From contig PNKH01000065.1 of the NCBI GenBank assembly GCA_013822345.1, positions 1 through 44,441 on the forward strand: 44,441 nucleotides of DNA, in the 5' to 3' direction. Position numbers and translations under genes: made by a program. This DNA comes from Isosphaera sp. (lineage in GTDB: Bacteria > Planctomycetota > Planctomycetia > Gemmatales > Gemmataceae). Numbering within the stretch: position 1 is the first letter of the stretch; the number at the start of each line of letters is the position of its first letter. Under the pieces are notes generated by a model. That model worked only from the letters and a program-made list of their open reading frames with translations. It did no database searches and was not told the DNA's origin. Below, piece after piece: positions 22,646 to 32,800 of the stretch.

Positions 22646-22972
22646 AGAGGGCAGAGGGCAGAGGAAGACAGGGGTGATCCTCCCTTGCCGTGTCGAAGTC
22701 CTCCCGGGAGGTCGGCGGTCTTCAGCCCGAAGGGCTGGGACAGCGTAGCCCCGGGCGAAGCCCGGGGTACCCGGCGGCGGAGGGTCGGCAGCCTGAAGGG
22801 CTGCGACACGGCTTGTCCCAGCCCTTCAGGCTGGGGGGGTGGTCGGGGCCGCGGACCCGGGGCGTTGCCCCGGGCTACGGTGTCCCACCCCTTCGGGGTG
22901 AAGACCGCCGACCTCCCCCGAGGATGTCAACCGAGCAATCCTCCCTGACTTCTGCCCTCTGCCGCTCTGTCC
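22646..22972. repeat. Nested inverted repeats filling a convergent junction, including a GTAG-foot hairpin pair
   Basis: Three layers. The outer layer is GAGGGCA-type heptamers at 22647-22665, imperfectly matched by TCTGCCCTCTGCC at about 22951-22963. The middle layer has arms of about 60 bp (about 22703-22765 and 22866-22925) with few mismatches, sharing GGAGGTCGGCGGTCTTCA. Inside these are two GTAG-foot hairpins: GTAG 22745-22748 with CCCCGGGC-GAA-GCCCGGGG, and the inverted CCCGGGGC-GTT-GCCCCGGG-CTAC ending 22878. The core layer is a 15-bp stem (22789-22803 / 22819-22833). No gene is seen in the 327 nt. Confidence 0.85.
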
Positions 22973-24883
22973 CTACGGGTGTCCCTGCGGGTCGCCGTCC
23001 CACGGCCGGTCGCACAGCGGCGGGTCCAGTTCGTGGACGACGTACCGGCCGGCGCCGTTCCGCGACCGGAACACCGCCGGCTGGTTGAACGGGAACGCCG
23101 CCCGCACCCAGTTCCGCAGCTTCGGCGGGTACCGGTCGTACCGCAGCCCGAGCACCGGCAGCGGGCCGACGCGGGCCAGCACGACCGGCACCCACCCGCG
23201 GGCCGGGGCCAGCATCGCCGCCTTCACGTCCGGCTCCTGCCCGAGCGCCGCCCACCCCAGGTCGCTCACCGCGAACCGGGCCGTCCCCGCCTTCTCCCAC
23301 AGCTCCGCCATCACCTGCGCCCGGCCCCGGTCGCTGATCCCCACCACCGTGTTGATGTGCTGGAACCGCAGCCCCGGCCGCAGGTTCATCGTCAGGTACA
23401 GGGCGTGCGGGGAGTCGTGCCAGGCGATCACCTCCCCGTCGCCGGCGCCGCGGGAGCGGAGGTACTCGGCCACCTCCGCCAGCTCCTCCCACCCGGGCGA
23501 CGCCTCGTGGTCCTGGTACCGCTTCACCCGGTCCCACAGGGCGTACCGCTCGGCCTCGGTCAGGTCCGTCCGCCAGCAGTCCGGCCAGTGCCGGGTCCGC
23601 TCCCAGTACGCCAGCGGGTGGCGGACCAGGTACCGCTCCCGGTCCGGCTCCCCGTGGTCCGGGACGCCGTCGTGCCGGGACCACCGGGTCAGCACCTCCC
23701 GCACCGCCGGGTCGTGGTCCGCCGCCACCCACGCCAGGCTGGTGACGGTCACCCACAGGATGACGACGAACGGCACCGCCCACCGGTGCGCCGCCCACAG
23801 CCCGAGCATCAGCAGCGTCTCGGCCATGTGGACGTACATGAACGCCCGCTGGACGAAGTACGCCTGGCACGCCCACGCGAACCACAGGGCGGCCAGCGCC
23901 GCCCGGGCGAACCGGGCGTCCGGCCCGGCCTCCCGGTCCCACAGCCACCCGGGCAGCACCCGCCCGACCGGCCCGGGTCGGGCGTCGCCGGCGGGCGGCC
24001 GCCGGCCCCACGGGACGGCGTCGAGGACCGACAGGGCGGCGAGCGGCAGGGTCGGCAGGAGCCACAGGCTCCACGGCGGGAACCAGCCGAGCTGGAGGTC
24101 GTGGTTGTACCCCATCTCGTACTCCCGCCCGGCCAGGTCGGCGTACTCCGGGGCCCACACGTCGATCACCTCCCAGAAGTGCGGCCACGTCCCGGAGGCG
24201 ACCAGGGCGAGTACCCCCGCGGCCCCGACCGCCAGGCCGCCGGCGAGGTTCCCGAGCACGTCGGCGGCGAACCCCCGCCACCCGCCGGCCACCCGCCGGG
24301 CGGTCACCAGCCACACCCCGGCGGCCATGAACACCGCGTGCGGCTTCACCCACACCGCCGCCCCCCACAGCGCCCCCTCCAGGGCCGCGGCGGCGAACGG
24401 CCGGGGCGACGGGTCGGCCGCCCGGCGGACCCGCAGGAGGACCGCCGCCAGCACCGGCAGGGCCATCCAGGTGTCGCGCTGGCAGTGGGCCATCTCGACC
24501 GCGAACGGGTACAGCACGGCCGCCCCGGCGACCGCCCACCACCGGGCGGCCGGGGTCCCCCCGCCGCGCCCCGCCAGGCGGTCGATCAGGAGCACCACCC
24601 CGGCGACGATCACGAGGTCGGCGACCCGGAGGGTGACCGCCCCGAACCCGAACACCCCGCGGAGCGCGGCCAGGGCCCACACGAACCCGGGCAGGTTGGT
24701 GTCGAACACGTCCCGGTAGTGGACCCCGCCGTCGAGCAGGTTGCGGGCGGCGAGGTCGTACAGGGTGAGGTCGCACCACAGCGGCATGCGGAGGAACAGC
24801 GGCAGCCCGGCCAGCAGGGCGGCGGCGGTCACCGCCCGCGGGAGCCAGACCGACCGCCACGGGCGGGGCAGCGTGAGCGACAT
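22973..24883 (-). CDS. Polytopic membrane protein, probable GT-C fold glycosyltransferase
   Basis: A 636-residue protein starting at the ATG at 24883. About ten hydrophobic segments fill residues 10-430; a soluble C-terminal domain occupies about 430-636. The first luminal loop reads CDLTLYDLAARNLLDGGVHY then RDVFDTNLPG, which resembles the acidic loop of ArnT/PMT-type (GT39/GT83) transferases that use polyprenyl-phosphate sugars. The QRDTWMALPVLAAVLLRVRR segment is also typical. The C-terminal part (DRVKRYQDHEASPGWEELAE) is not recognised. A role in envelope glycan modification is inferred. It diverges from the CNNM/CBS gene. Confidence 0.72.
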   Translation of the reverse strand: MSLTLPRPWRSVWLPRAVTAAALLAGLPLFLRMPLWCDLTLYDLAARNLLDGGVHYRDVFDTNLPGFVWALAALRGVFGFGAVTLRVADLVIVAGVVLLIDRLAGRGGGTPAARWWAVAGAAVLYPFAVEMAHCQRDTWMALPVLAAVLLRVRRAADPSPRPFAAAALEGALWGAAVWVKPHAVFMAAGVWLVTARRVAGGWRGFAADVLGNLAGGLAVGAAGVLALVASGTWPHFWEVIDVWAPEYADLAGREYEMGYNHDLQLGWFPPWSLWLLPTLPLAALSVLDAVPWGRRPPAGDARPGPVGRVLPGWLWDREAGPDARFARAALAALWFAWACQAYFVQRAFMYVHMAETLLMLGLWAAHRWAVPFVVILWVTVTSLAWVAADHDPAVREVLTRWSRHDGVPDHGEPDRERYLVRHPLAYWERTRHWPDCWRTDLTEAERYALWDRVKRYQDHEASPGWEELAEVAEYLRSRGAGDGEVIAWHDSPHALYLTMNLRPGLRFQHINTVVGISDRGRAQVMAELWEKAGTARFAVSDLGWAALGQEPDVKAAMLAPARGWVPVVLARVGPLPVLGLRYDRYPPKLRNWVRAAFPFNQPAVFRSRNGAGRYVVHELDPPLCDRPWDGDPQGHP

Positions 24884-25033
24884 GCGGCGGACCGGGGGGA
24901 AGGACGGGACTTCACGACAGGATACGACCCCCGGGGGAAATGACGAAGCACCGGCCGCGGGCCAAGCGGAAGGCTCGCGGCGGGTTGCGGAGCCGGGCCG
25001 GGGGTCGGTCCCCAAGGCGATCGTCCCGGGGTG

Positions 25034-25039
25034 TACAAT
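25034..25039 (+). promoter_or_regulatory. Likely -10 box (TACAAT) for the CNNM/CBS gene
   Basis: TACAAT 29 nt before the GTG at 25069. It supports this start over in-frame upstream ATG codons (for example 24940), which would precede the box. Confidence 0.55.
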
Positions 25040-25068
25040 ATCCCGCCCGCCCCGCCCCGGAGCCCGCC

Positions 25069-26241
25069 GTGCCGCCGTTCGCCGCCGCCGACACGCCCGT
25101 CTGGCTGACCGTCCTGGGCCTCCTGCTGATTCCGGTGCTGGTCGTCCTGAACGGGTTCTTCGTGGCCGCCGAGTTCGCCCTGGTGGCGGTCCGCCGGACG
25201 CGGGTGGACGAGCTCGTCGCCCAGGGGGTGCCGCGGGCCAAGGCGGTGGCCGACGCGATCACCAACCTGGACCGGACGATCGCCGCCACCCAGCTCGGGA
25301 TCACCCTGGCGAGCATCGCACTGGGGTGGGTCGGGGAGGCGACGCTGGCGACCGTCATGCAGCCGTGGTTCACCTTCCTGCCCGAGCGGGAGGCGTTCTT
25401 CACCCGCCACTTCCTGGCCGTGGCGATCGCGTTCAGCCTGGTCACGTTCATGCACGTCGTGTTCGGGGAGCTGATGCCGAAGGCGGTCGCCCTCCAGACC
25501 CCGGACAAGACCGCCCTGTGGGTGTCGCCCCCGCTCAACCTGTTCTCCCGGGTGTCGTACCCGGTCATCAGCCTGATGAACGGGACCGGGAACTGGCTGC
25601 TGCGGCGGATCGGGTACACCCCGAGCGGGGAGGAGGGGCACCTCCACTCGGTCGAGGAGGTGCGGATGCTGGTCGACGACCAGGAGGAGGCCGGGCTGCT
25701 CGACGCCGAGCAGGCGGAGTTCGTCCGGAACGTGTTCGCCCTGACCGACAAGCGGGTCCGGGACTGCATGGTGCCGCGGGACCGGATGGCCTGCCTGGAC
25801 GTGAACAGCCCCCCGGACAAGGTGATGGAGGTGGCCCGGCTCGGGGCCCACACCCGGCTGCCGGTGTACGACGGGACCCCGGACAAGGTGGTCGGGGTCG
25901 TCAACACCAAGGACCTGTTCTTCCTGTTCAGCACGTCCGGGGTGGTGGTCCTGGAGGACGCCCTGTACCCGGCGACGTTCCTCGACCCGGACGAGCCGGT
26001 CGCCAACGCGTTCCGGCTGTTCCGGAAGTCGCACCGGCCGATGGCGGTGGTCCGCGACCCGCAGGGGGCGGTGCTCGGGCTGATCACCCTGGAGGACGTG
26101 CTGGAGGAGATCGTCGGGGACATCGAGGACGAGCACGACGTGCCGGTGCCGAAGCTGAAGCTGCCGCGCCGGCGGCCGCCGCGGCCCGGGGCATCCGGCG
26201 AGCACCGCCCGCCGGACCCGAAGGACAAGCCGAAGGGGTAG
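25069..26241 (+). CDS. CNNM/CBS-domain membrane protein (hemolysin C / CorC-like family)
   Basis: A 390-residue protein. The GTG at 25069 is chosen because it follows a TACAAT box and leads straight into the first membrane segment (VLGLLLIPVLVVLNGFFVAA). The CNNM/DUF21 domain covers about 8-190 (FFVAAEFALVAVRRTRVDEL; FGELMPKAVALQTPDK). A CBS pair covers about 205-345 (VRDCMVPRDRMACLD; KDLFFLFS; ITLEDVLEEIVGDIEDEHD). The family handles Mg2+/Co2+ or related transport. The C-terminal CorC_HlyC domain usual in the family is absent; instead there is a basic Pro-rich tail (KLPRRRPPRPGASG). Confidence 0.87.
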   Translation: MPPFAAADTPVWLTVLGLLLIPVLVVLNGFFVAAEFALVAVRRTRVDELVAQGVPRAKAVADAITNLDRTIAATQLGITLASIALGWVGEATLATVMQPWFTFLPEREAFFTRHFLAVAIAFSLVTFMHVVFGELMPKAVALQTPDKTALWVSPPLNLFSRVSYPVISLMNGTGNWLLRRIGYTPSGEEGHLHSVEEVRMLVDDQEEAGLLDAEQAEFVRNVFALTDKRVRDCMVPRDRMACLDVNSPPDKVMEVARLGAHTRLPVYDGTPDKVVGVVNTKDLFFLFSTSGVVVLEDALYPATFLDPDEPVANAFRLFRKSHRPMAVVRDPQGAVLGLITLEDVLEEIVGDIEDEHDVPVPKLKLPRRRPPRPGASGEHRPPDPKDKPKG

Positions 26242-26266
26242 AAGTGCGGCCGCCGGAGGCGGCTCT

Positions 26267-26303
26267 GGTCTTCACCTCTCCCCGCTGGGGAGAGGTGAAG
26301 ACC
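26267..26303. repeat. Palindrome, 17-bp perfect arms, 3-nt centre
   Basis: GGTCTTCACCTCTCCCC (26267-26283), centre GCT, and its complement (26287-26303). It lies between the CNNM/CBS and TIGR02996 genes on the plus strand and shares the CCTCTCCCC module with 12271-12400. Confidence 0.88.
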
Positions 26304-26331
26304 CGGACGCGCCCGGTTCGACGAACCTCCC

Positions 26332-27528
26332 ATGTCCACCCTCGACGCCCTGCACCGGGCGGTGATCGCCGACCCGGCCGACCGCACCGTCCGGCTGGCG
26401 TACGCCGACGCCCTGGACGAGGCCGGCGACCCGGCGTCGGCCGCCCGGGCGGAGTTCATCCGCGCCCAGATCGAACTCGACGCCACCCCCGAGCCGCTCC
26501 GCCGGCACTACGAGCTGTCGATCCGGTCCCGGGAGCTGTTCGAGGAGCACTGGCCGGACTGGTGGCGGCCGGTGTGCACCGCGGCCGGGCTGCCCGAGCC
26601 GCACGGTCCCGGGCGGCGCGGCCGCCGGCGGCCGTGGAACTGGCCGTACACCCACGTCTCGGGTCTTCCCCACGCCGTCAACCTGGCGGACCACCTGACC
26701 GTGCAGTTCGGCGCCGGGTTCCCGGAGGAGGTCCGGTTCCGAAACTTCGACGCGCCGGCGGGCCTGCCGGACGTCGACCACCGCCGGTGGGGGGACGCGA
26801 TCCCGCTGGTCCGGCTGAACCTCGGGTGGGATGTCACCCCCGACCGCTGGGCCCGGGTGGACGGCCCGCACCTGGCTCGCCTGCCGGAGTTGGAACTCGG
26901 CCGGCTCCCGGTCGGGACCGCGGCGGCCGTCGCCGCGTCCGCGCACCTCGCCGCCGTCGCCCGGCTGTCGGCCGACCTGACCGATGCGGGGGCGGACGCG
27001 GTCCGGGCGCTGGTCGCCGGCCCGCCGTGGGCCGGGCTGCGCGAGCTGCACCTGACCGGACACCTCGACCCGCCGGCCGTCCGCGAGTTGGCCGCCGCGT
27101 GCACCCTCCGGCACCTGGAAGAGGTGTCGGTCGCCCTCCGGCGCCCGGGCGGGCTCGGGGCGTTGGCCGGGGAGGTCTTGTCCCGGATGATCCGGGTGCT
27201 GTTCGCGCGCGGGTCGGCCCCGGAGCCGCCGGAGGCCGGGTGGCGGGACTTCGGCCCGGCCCTGGAGGCGCTGGCGGTCGCCCCGTGGGTGCGGCGCCTC
27301 CGCCGGCTCCGGATCACGGCCGGCCGGTTCGGGCTGCTCGGGGACCTCGGCCGGCGGCTCGACCGGATGGGGCGGGACGACGACTTCCTCCCGGACGCCG
27401 CGGTCCGCGCCCTGGCGGCCGCCGCCGAGACCGGTAAGTTGGACTCGTTGGTCCTGCCGGCCGGGTTGGTCCGCGACCCGGTCCGGGAGGAGCTGGCCCG
27501 GCCCGGCGGCCGGGTCTCGTTCGCCTGA
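26332..27528 (+). CDS. TIGR02996 (repeat-companion) domain protein with LRR-like body
   Basis: A 398-residue protein. Residues 1-50 are the TIGR02996 domain, a Gemmata-type N-terminal module: [31 protein letters not shown] and [13 protein letters not shown]. The remainder has leucine-rich, repeat-like segments ([70 protein letters not shown]), which suggest a ribonuclease-inhibitor-like solenoid. No enzyme motif is visible. The FKBP gene follows after 17 nt and is probably co-transcribed. Confidence 0.85.
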   Translation: MSTLDALHRAVIADPADRTVRLAYADALDEAGDPASAARAEFIRAQIELDATPEPLRRHYELSIRSRELFEEHWPDWWRPVCTAAGLPEPHGPGRRGRRRPWNWPYTHVSGLPHAVNLADHLTVQFGAGFPEEVRFRNFDAPAGLPDVDHRRWGDAIPLVRLNLGWDVTPDRWARVDGPHLARLPELELGRLPVGTAAAVAASAHLAAVARLSADLTDAGADAVRALVAGPPWAGLRELHLTGHLDPPAVRELAAACTLRHLEEVSVALRRPGGLGALAGEVLSRMIRVLFARGSAPEPPEAGWRDFGPALEALAVAPWVRRLRRLRITAGRFGLLGDLGRRLDRMGRDDDFLPDAAVRALAAAAETGKLDSLVLPAGLVRDPVREELARPGGRVSFA

Positions 27529-27545
27529 CCCCACGGAGGCCGCCG

Positions 27546-28370
27546 ATGCGACTTCTGACGCCGCTCGCCCTCGCCGCCCTGCTCGCCGCCGCCGCCCCCG
27601 CCTTAGAGGACAAGCCGATGCTGCCGGAGTTGCCGGACCTGAACGCGAAGGAGTGGGCGAAGCAGAAGTCCGGGCTCGAGACGTGGGACGTGAAGGAGGG
27701 GAAGGGGGCCGAGGTCAAGTCCGGGGACAAGGTCAAGGTCCACTACACCGGGTGGCTGACCAACGGCGACATCTTCGACAGCAGCGTCGTCCGGAAGGAG
27801 CCGATCACGTTCGGCCTGGACCAGGTGATCAAGGGGTGGGGGGAGGGGATCCCGGGGATGAAGGTCGGCGGCGTCCGCCGGCTGAAGATCCCGGCCGACC
27901 TCGCCTACGGGAAGCAGGCCCGGGGGAAGATCCCGGCCAACTCCACCCTGGTGTTCGAGGTCGAGTTGCTCGGGGTCGAGGCCGGGCCGCAGAAGGGCGA
28001 GAAGCGCGAGCCCCCGAAGCTGCCGGACCTGAAGGCCAAGGAGTGGACCAAGCGGGAGAGCGGGCTGGAGGTGTGGGACGTGAAGGAGGGCACCGGCGAC
28101 GCGGTCAAGCCGGGGGCGACCGTCACCGTCCACTACACCGGGTGGCTGACCGACGGCAAGGTGTTCGACTCCAGCCTCCCCCGCGGGGAGACGATCGAGT
28201 TCGGCCTGAACCAGGTCATCAAGGGGTGGACGGAGGGGATCCCGGGGATGAAGCCGGGCGGGGTCCGGCGGCTGAAGATCCCGGCCGAGCTCGGGTACGG
28301 CAAGCGCGGCGCCCCGCCCGACATCCCGGGGGACGCGGTCCTGGTGTTCGAGGTCGAGCTGATCAAATGA
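27546..28370 (+). CDS. Exported tandem FKBP-type peptidyl-prolyl isomerase
   Basis: A 274-residue protein with a signal peptide ([20 protein letters not shown]) and two FKBP domains. Domain 1 (about 48-145) has [38 protein letters not shown] and [11 protein letters not shown]. Domain 2 (about 180-274) has [38 protein letters not shown] and LVFEVELIK. Active-site residues (Tyr, Phe-Asp, Trp, Phe) are kept in both. It should speed proline isomerisation in exported proteins. Each domain is preceded by a near-copy of LPDL..KEW.K..SGLE.WDVKEG, so the duplication includes the lead-in. It ends at a convergent palindrome. Confidence 0.93.
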   Translation: MRLLTPLALAALLAAAAPALEDKPMLPELPDLNAKEWAKQKSGLETWDVKEGKGAEVKSGDKVKVHYTGWLTNGDIFDSSVVRKEPITFGLDQVIKGWGEGIPGMKVGGVRRLKIPADLAYGKQARGKIPANSTLVFEVELLGVEAGPQKGEKREPPKLPDLKAKEWTKRESGLEVWDVKEGTGDAVKPGATVTVHYTGWLTDGKVFDSSLPRGETIEFGLNQVIKGWTEGIPGMKPGGVRRLKIPAELGYGKRGAPPDIPGDAVLVFEVELIK

Positions 28371-28373
28371 AGC

Positions 28374-28417
28374 CCGCCGCTCGCGGCGTTGCGTGGACGC
28401 AACGCCGCGAGCGGCGG
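28374..28417. repeat. Palindrome, 21-bp perfect arms, 2-nt centre
   Basis: Arms 28374-28394 and 28397-28417, centre GG, between the convergent FKBP and LptF/G genes. It starts 3 nt after the FKBP stop. Confidence 0.9.
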
Positions 28418-28443
28418 ACTCGAAACCGCTCGAACCGGTGGGC

Positions 28444-29682
28444 TCAGCGCCGCAGCAACCGGACGTTCAGCAGCACCGCGATCGCCGCGAACGCCAGGTT
28501 CGCCAGCCAGCACCCGAGCGGCAGCGGCACCTTCCCGTCCTTGCCCATCCCGGTCCCGGCCAGCAGCAGCGGGTAGTACAGGAACACGGTCGGCAGGAAG
28601 CAGATGACGAACGTGCTCAGGTAGTCGGCCCGGTTCGCCCAGATCCCGACCGGGCAGCCGACCAGCGCGAACAAGAGGCACCCGAACGCCAGCGCCGGCC
28701 GGAGGTACAGCTCGGCCTCGACGTTCCGCAGGGTCCGCCGGGCCCCGTCCGCGTGGTGCTTGTAGTGCCGCTTCACCTCGTCCAGGGCCAGGGCCCGCTG
28801 GTCCGGGTCCGGCAGGGCGTTGGCCGCGTCCTCCTTCTCCGCCCGCCGGGCCTCCGCGGCCGACAGCTCCTCCCGCAGGGCGGCCACCCGCCCCGGTAGC
28901 TCGTCCCACAGCACGGCCGACGCCCGGAGCTTCACGTCCCGCCCGTTCAGCCCGTCCGGGAGCGTCATCTGGAACGGCGCGGGGTCCCCGACCGCCCCGG
29001 ACGTGCTGCGGTCCGAGAACGCGAACCGGTCCGGGACGAGGTGCAGCTTCCCGTCCGCCGGGTCGACCCGCAGCTGGGCCTCCCGGGCCCGGCTGACCAC
29101 GTCGTACCCGGCGTACGACTCCTGCCCGGTCCGCCCGTCCTTCACCCTCGCCCGCCGCTTCAGCACCACGTCGATCAGCCGCTTCCCCTGCACGTCCCGG
29201 ACGTACAGGACGTACCCGAGCCCGGGGTGGCGGATGCACCGGTCCCGGCGGAGCAGGTTGTAGACGATCTCCTCCGGGTTGGCGGCGAGCTGCTGGTGGA
29301 GGAGCTGCTGGGACCGCGGGATGGCGGTGTGGTACAGGGCGGCGGTGGCGGCCGCCGCCAGGCACCCGAGGAGGAAGGCCGGCTTGAGCAGGTGGAACAG
29401 GTGGACCCCGGCCGCCCGGACGGCCACCACCTCGTTGTCGTGGCTGAGCCGGCCGTACACGACGCAGGTGGCGAACAGGGTGGTGGTCGGGATCGTGTAC
29501 GGCAGGGTGTTCGGGACGAACAGCGGGACCGCCTGGAGGGTCTGGGTGAGGGACAGCCCGAGCAGGGCCGCCTGCTGGACCAGTCCGGCGATCACCAGGA
29601 GCCCGGTCAGGGCGCCGAGGGACAGCAGGAACACCTTCAGCAGTTCCCGGAAGATCAGCCGGTTCAGTGTGCTGCCGGGCAT
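28444..29682 (-). CDS. LptF/LptG family permease (YjgP/YjgQ)
   Basis: A 412-residue inner-membrane protein of the LptF/LptG family, the transmembrane part of the LptB2FG transporter that extracts lipopolysaccharide. The N-terminus LNRLIFRELLKVFLLSLGAL is the usual first helix; two more membrane segments follow in the first 110 residues (FVPNTLPYTIPTTTLFATCV) and three lie in the last 110 (ALAFGCLLFALVGCPVGIWA; FVICFLPTVFLYYPLLLAGT). The middle is the periplasmic jelly-roll, here with an Ala/Glu-rich helical insert near 250-310. Only one of the usual F/G pair is present. The AsmA-like gene lies upstream on the same strand, with a palindrome between. Confidence 0.88.
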   Translation of the reverse strand: MPGSTLNRLIFRELLKVFLLSLGALTGLLVIAGLVQQAALLGLSLTQTLQAVPLFVPNTLPYTIPTTTLFATCVVYGRLSHDNEVVAVRAAGVHLFHLLKPAFLLGCLAAAATAALYHTAIPRSQQLLHQQLAANPEEIVYNLLRRDRCIRHPGLGYVLYVRDVQGKRLIDVVLKRRARVKDGRTGQESYAGYDVVSRAREAQLRVDPADGKLHLVPDRFAFSDRSTSGAVGDPAPFQMTLPDGLNGRDVKLRASAVLWDELPGRVAALREELSAAEARRAEKEDAANALPDPDQRALALDEVKRHYKHHADGARRTLRNVEAELYLRPALAFGCLLFALVGCPVGIWANRADYLSTFVICFLPTVFLYYPLLLAGTGMGKDGKVPLPLGCWLANLAFAAIAVLLNVRLLRR

Positions 29683-29735
29683 TGCGCGTCCCGTTGGGGG
29701 TGCATCCTTGACACCGTTCGCGCCGCGGGCGGGGC

Positions 29736-29827
29736 ATGAGGGGGTGAAGGGGTGAGCGGGTGAAGGGGTGACAATGACAACCCGGGTTTTGTCACCCCTT
29801 CACCCGCTCACCCCTTCACCCCCTCAT
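29736..29827. repeat. Palindrome of GGGTGA octamers, 38-bp perfect arms, holding the AsmA stop codon
   Basis: Arms 29736-29773 and 29790-29827 are perfect complements with a 16-nt AT-richer centre (AACCCGGGTT within). It shares a 31-bp core with 17704-17798. The right arm contains the TGA stop (29824-29826) of the AsmA-like gene. It lies between two minus-strand genes. Confidence 0.94.
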
Positions 29828-32800
29828 CTGCCGCCGCCGCCGCCGAACATCCGGGCGGCCCGAGCCCGGAGGCGGTCGGCGACCGCCCGGGCCGGGTCGG
29901 TCACCAGCGGGACCGCCTCCGGCTTGTACCGCAGCTCCCCGTCCTCCCGGGTCAGCCGGATCACGAACAGGTTCTTGCTCAGGAACGCGGTCAGGTCCCC
30001 GACCGGGGTGTGCACCATCTTCGCCAGCACCTGCGACCCGAGGGTGTAGAAGTCGAACTTCACGTACTCCCCGGTCGTGTCCAGCTCCCCGCTCCCGCCC
30101 AGGCACACCGCCTTCCCGATCAGGTCCACCTGGTCCACCTTGACCCGGTCCCCGCGGACCCGGAAGGTGGCGTGCGCCTCCTCGAACGCCGTCTTGTCCG
30201 GGGCCTGCAGCTTGAGCACCTTCACCAGGTCCAGCAGGACCGGCAGGTTGTACATCCGCCCGGTCGGGATGTCGACCTTCCCGGACCCCTCGACCACCGG
30301 CCGGCCGGTCTTCGGGTCCGGGCGGTTGTACAGGTGCAGCTCGGCCTGCGCGATCCCCTTCAGGTCGGCGTCCGACCCGAGCTTGTAGTGCTTCGCCACC
30401 TCGTCCAGCTGCACGTCGGCGGCGGCCAGCGCGAGGTTGAACCGGGGCGGGTCGGACAGCACCACCCGGGCCTGCCCGCCGACCGCCCCGTGGAACAGGT
30501 CGCCGCGGAGGTCGGTCACCGCCACCTCGGTCGGCAGGTACTCGCCGGGGCGGGCCGGGTCCGGCCGTTGCGGGTCGGCCGACAGGTGGGCCCCGGCCTG
30601 GGTGACCGGCAGCCCGGCGACCACCGCCCGGTCGAACCACACGTTCCCCTCGACCCGGCCGGTGTGCGTCCCCTCGTACCGCCCGCGGCAGGCGACCGCC
30701 CCGGTCACCGCCTCCCACCCGACCCCGGTGTCGAACGACGCCCCGGCCAGCCGCACCTCGGCGTCCCAGTAGACGACCGGGTCCGGGCGGGCCGCGGAGG
30801 ACGCCGGGGCCTGGCCGCGGGCGACCGGGGTGCCTTCCCGTAGCACAACCGTCCTCGGTTGTGCAGACGTGGGCACAACCGAGGACGGTTGTGCTACGAC
30901 CTTGCCGGCCGGAGTCGGGTCGGGGGCCGGGCGGTCGAGCACCACCAGGTGCTTGACCAGCAGGTCCGCCCCTCCGCCGAGCTTCAGGTCCGCGACCGCC
31001 GCCGACAGCCCCGGCGGCAGCGCCTTCAGCAGGGCGGCGTCGGTGACCAGCGGGGTCACCTCCACCCCGCCCAGGTTCGCCCACACCGCCCCGTCCGGGT
31101 AGAACCGCACCTCCCCGGCCGCCACCCGCACCCGGGTGGCCCCGTGCCGGGCGGCGAACCGGGACACGTCCAGCCGCCGGTCCTGGTACACCAGCGCCCC
31201 GGCGGCGTCGGTCAGCTCGTACGGGAAGAACGTCGGGGTGACGGTCGGGCCGGAGAACCGCAGCGCCAGCCGGACGTCGGCCGCCGGGTCGGGCCTGGCG
31301 TCGGCCGGCCGGCCGGCCCGGTCGGTCAGCTCCACGTCGGCCTCGAACGTGGCCCTCCCGCGGGGGTTGATCCGGTCCCACGCGACCCCGACCCCGAGCC
31401 CGGCCAGGGCGGTCCGGAGGTCGGCGGTCAGCGGGCAGTCGACCCCGGTCGCCCGGAGGGTGAGCTTCCGGTCCTTCGACCCGGGCACCGTCAGCCGCTT
31501 GCCGTCCAGGGTGACGGCCGCCCCGGCGTGGACGGCGGTGAACTTGTCCAGCACCAGCTCGTCCCGGTCCGGCGGCGGGGTCGGGTCGCCGGGCCGGACC
31601 GGGCGGGCCGGGTCGGTGGATGTCGTGCGGACGACCAGCTCGCCCCGCACCTTCTCCAGCCGGACCGGGAAGTCGGCGTGGCACATCGCCCCGTCCCGGA
31701 CCGTGACCCGGAACTCGTTCGCGGTCAGGTTCACCCCGGCCGGCTGGGTGATCGCGGCGACCAGGTCGCCGCGGCCGGTCGCCCGGCACCGGCGGACCAG
31801 GTCGGCGTACCGCGGGGTGAGGGCGGACACCAGGGCGTCGTCGAGCGGGACGTTCGACGCGGTCAGCCGGAGGTTCAGCCCGGGGTCCGGCCCGTCCCCG
31901 GTGACCCGCCCGAGGATCGTGACCGACTGCCCGGCCGCCTTCCCCCGCAGGTCGACGGCGGTGACCGGCGGGTCGCCCGGGGTCTCGGTCCGCCGCACCC
32001 ACCCCTCCAGGTCGGTGAGCGGGTACTTGAACTTCTCGTACACCGCCGCGACCTGGCGGGGCCGGACCTCGAACTCCCGCCGCCACCCGCCGGCGTCGCG
32101 GGTGAACCGGTACCCGGCGTCGACCCTCCCGGCCGGGGAGAACGCCTGCCGGAGCGCCCGGGCCTTCTCCGGCAGGTGGGCGAACAGGGCGTCGTCCAGG
32201 GCCACCCCGGTGACGGTCACCTCGGCCGACTCGAGGAAGTCCTCCGGCCCGCCGCCGGCCGGGTCCTTCCGCGTCTCGAGCGACACCCGGACGTCGGCCC
32301 CGTTCACCCGGGCGGTGGCGTCCTTGACCGTGGCCCGCCCGTCCTTGACCCCGACGGACGCGGTGATCGCCTCCACCGGCCAGGGCAGGTCCGGGTGGGT
32401 GAACCGGGCCCCCTTGAGGTCGAGGGTGAGGGTGTACCCCCACCGGCGGGCGTCGGCGGCGTAGGACAGGTCGGCGGTGACGGAGGCGGTGGCGGACAGC
32501 CCGGCGAGGTGCGGGGCGAGGTCCGGGGCGACCCGGGCGGCGACGGCCGGGGCCGCCCCCCCGAGCGGGAACTCGGGCAGTTGCAGCACCACGTCCAGCT
32601 TCCCGGTCGTGCGGACCAGCTTCCCGACGGCGGCGACCGGGCCGTACCCGGCGGCGGTCGCCTTCGCCCGGACGGTGAGGACGGTCGACGGGTCGTTCAG
32701 GACCGTCGCCTCGGCCCCGGTCAGGGTGAGCGGGGGGAGCGGGTCCGGGCCGCGGTCGGTCACCCGGACGGTCGCCCCCTTGACGACGAACGTCGGGACC

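Noticed and set aside
24940-25068. N-terminal extension of the CNNM/CBS protein from an ATG at 24940
   Set aside because: The extension is Arg-rich low-complexity sequence and lies partly upstream of the TACAAT -10 box at 25034.
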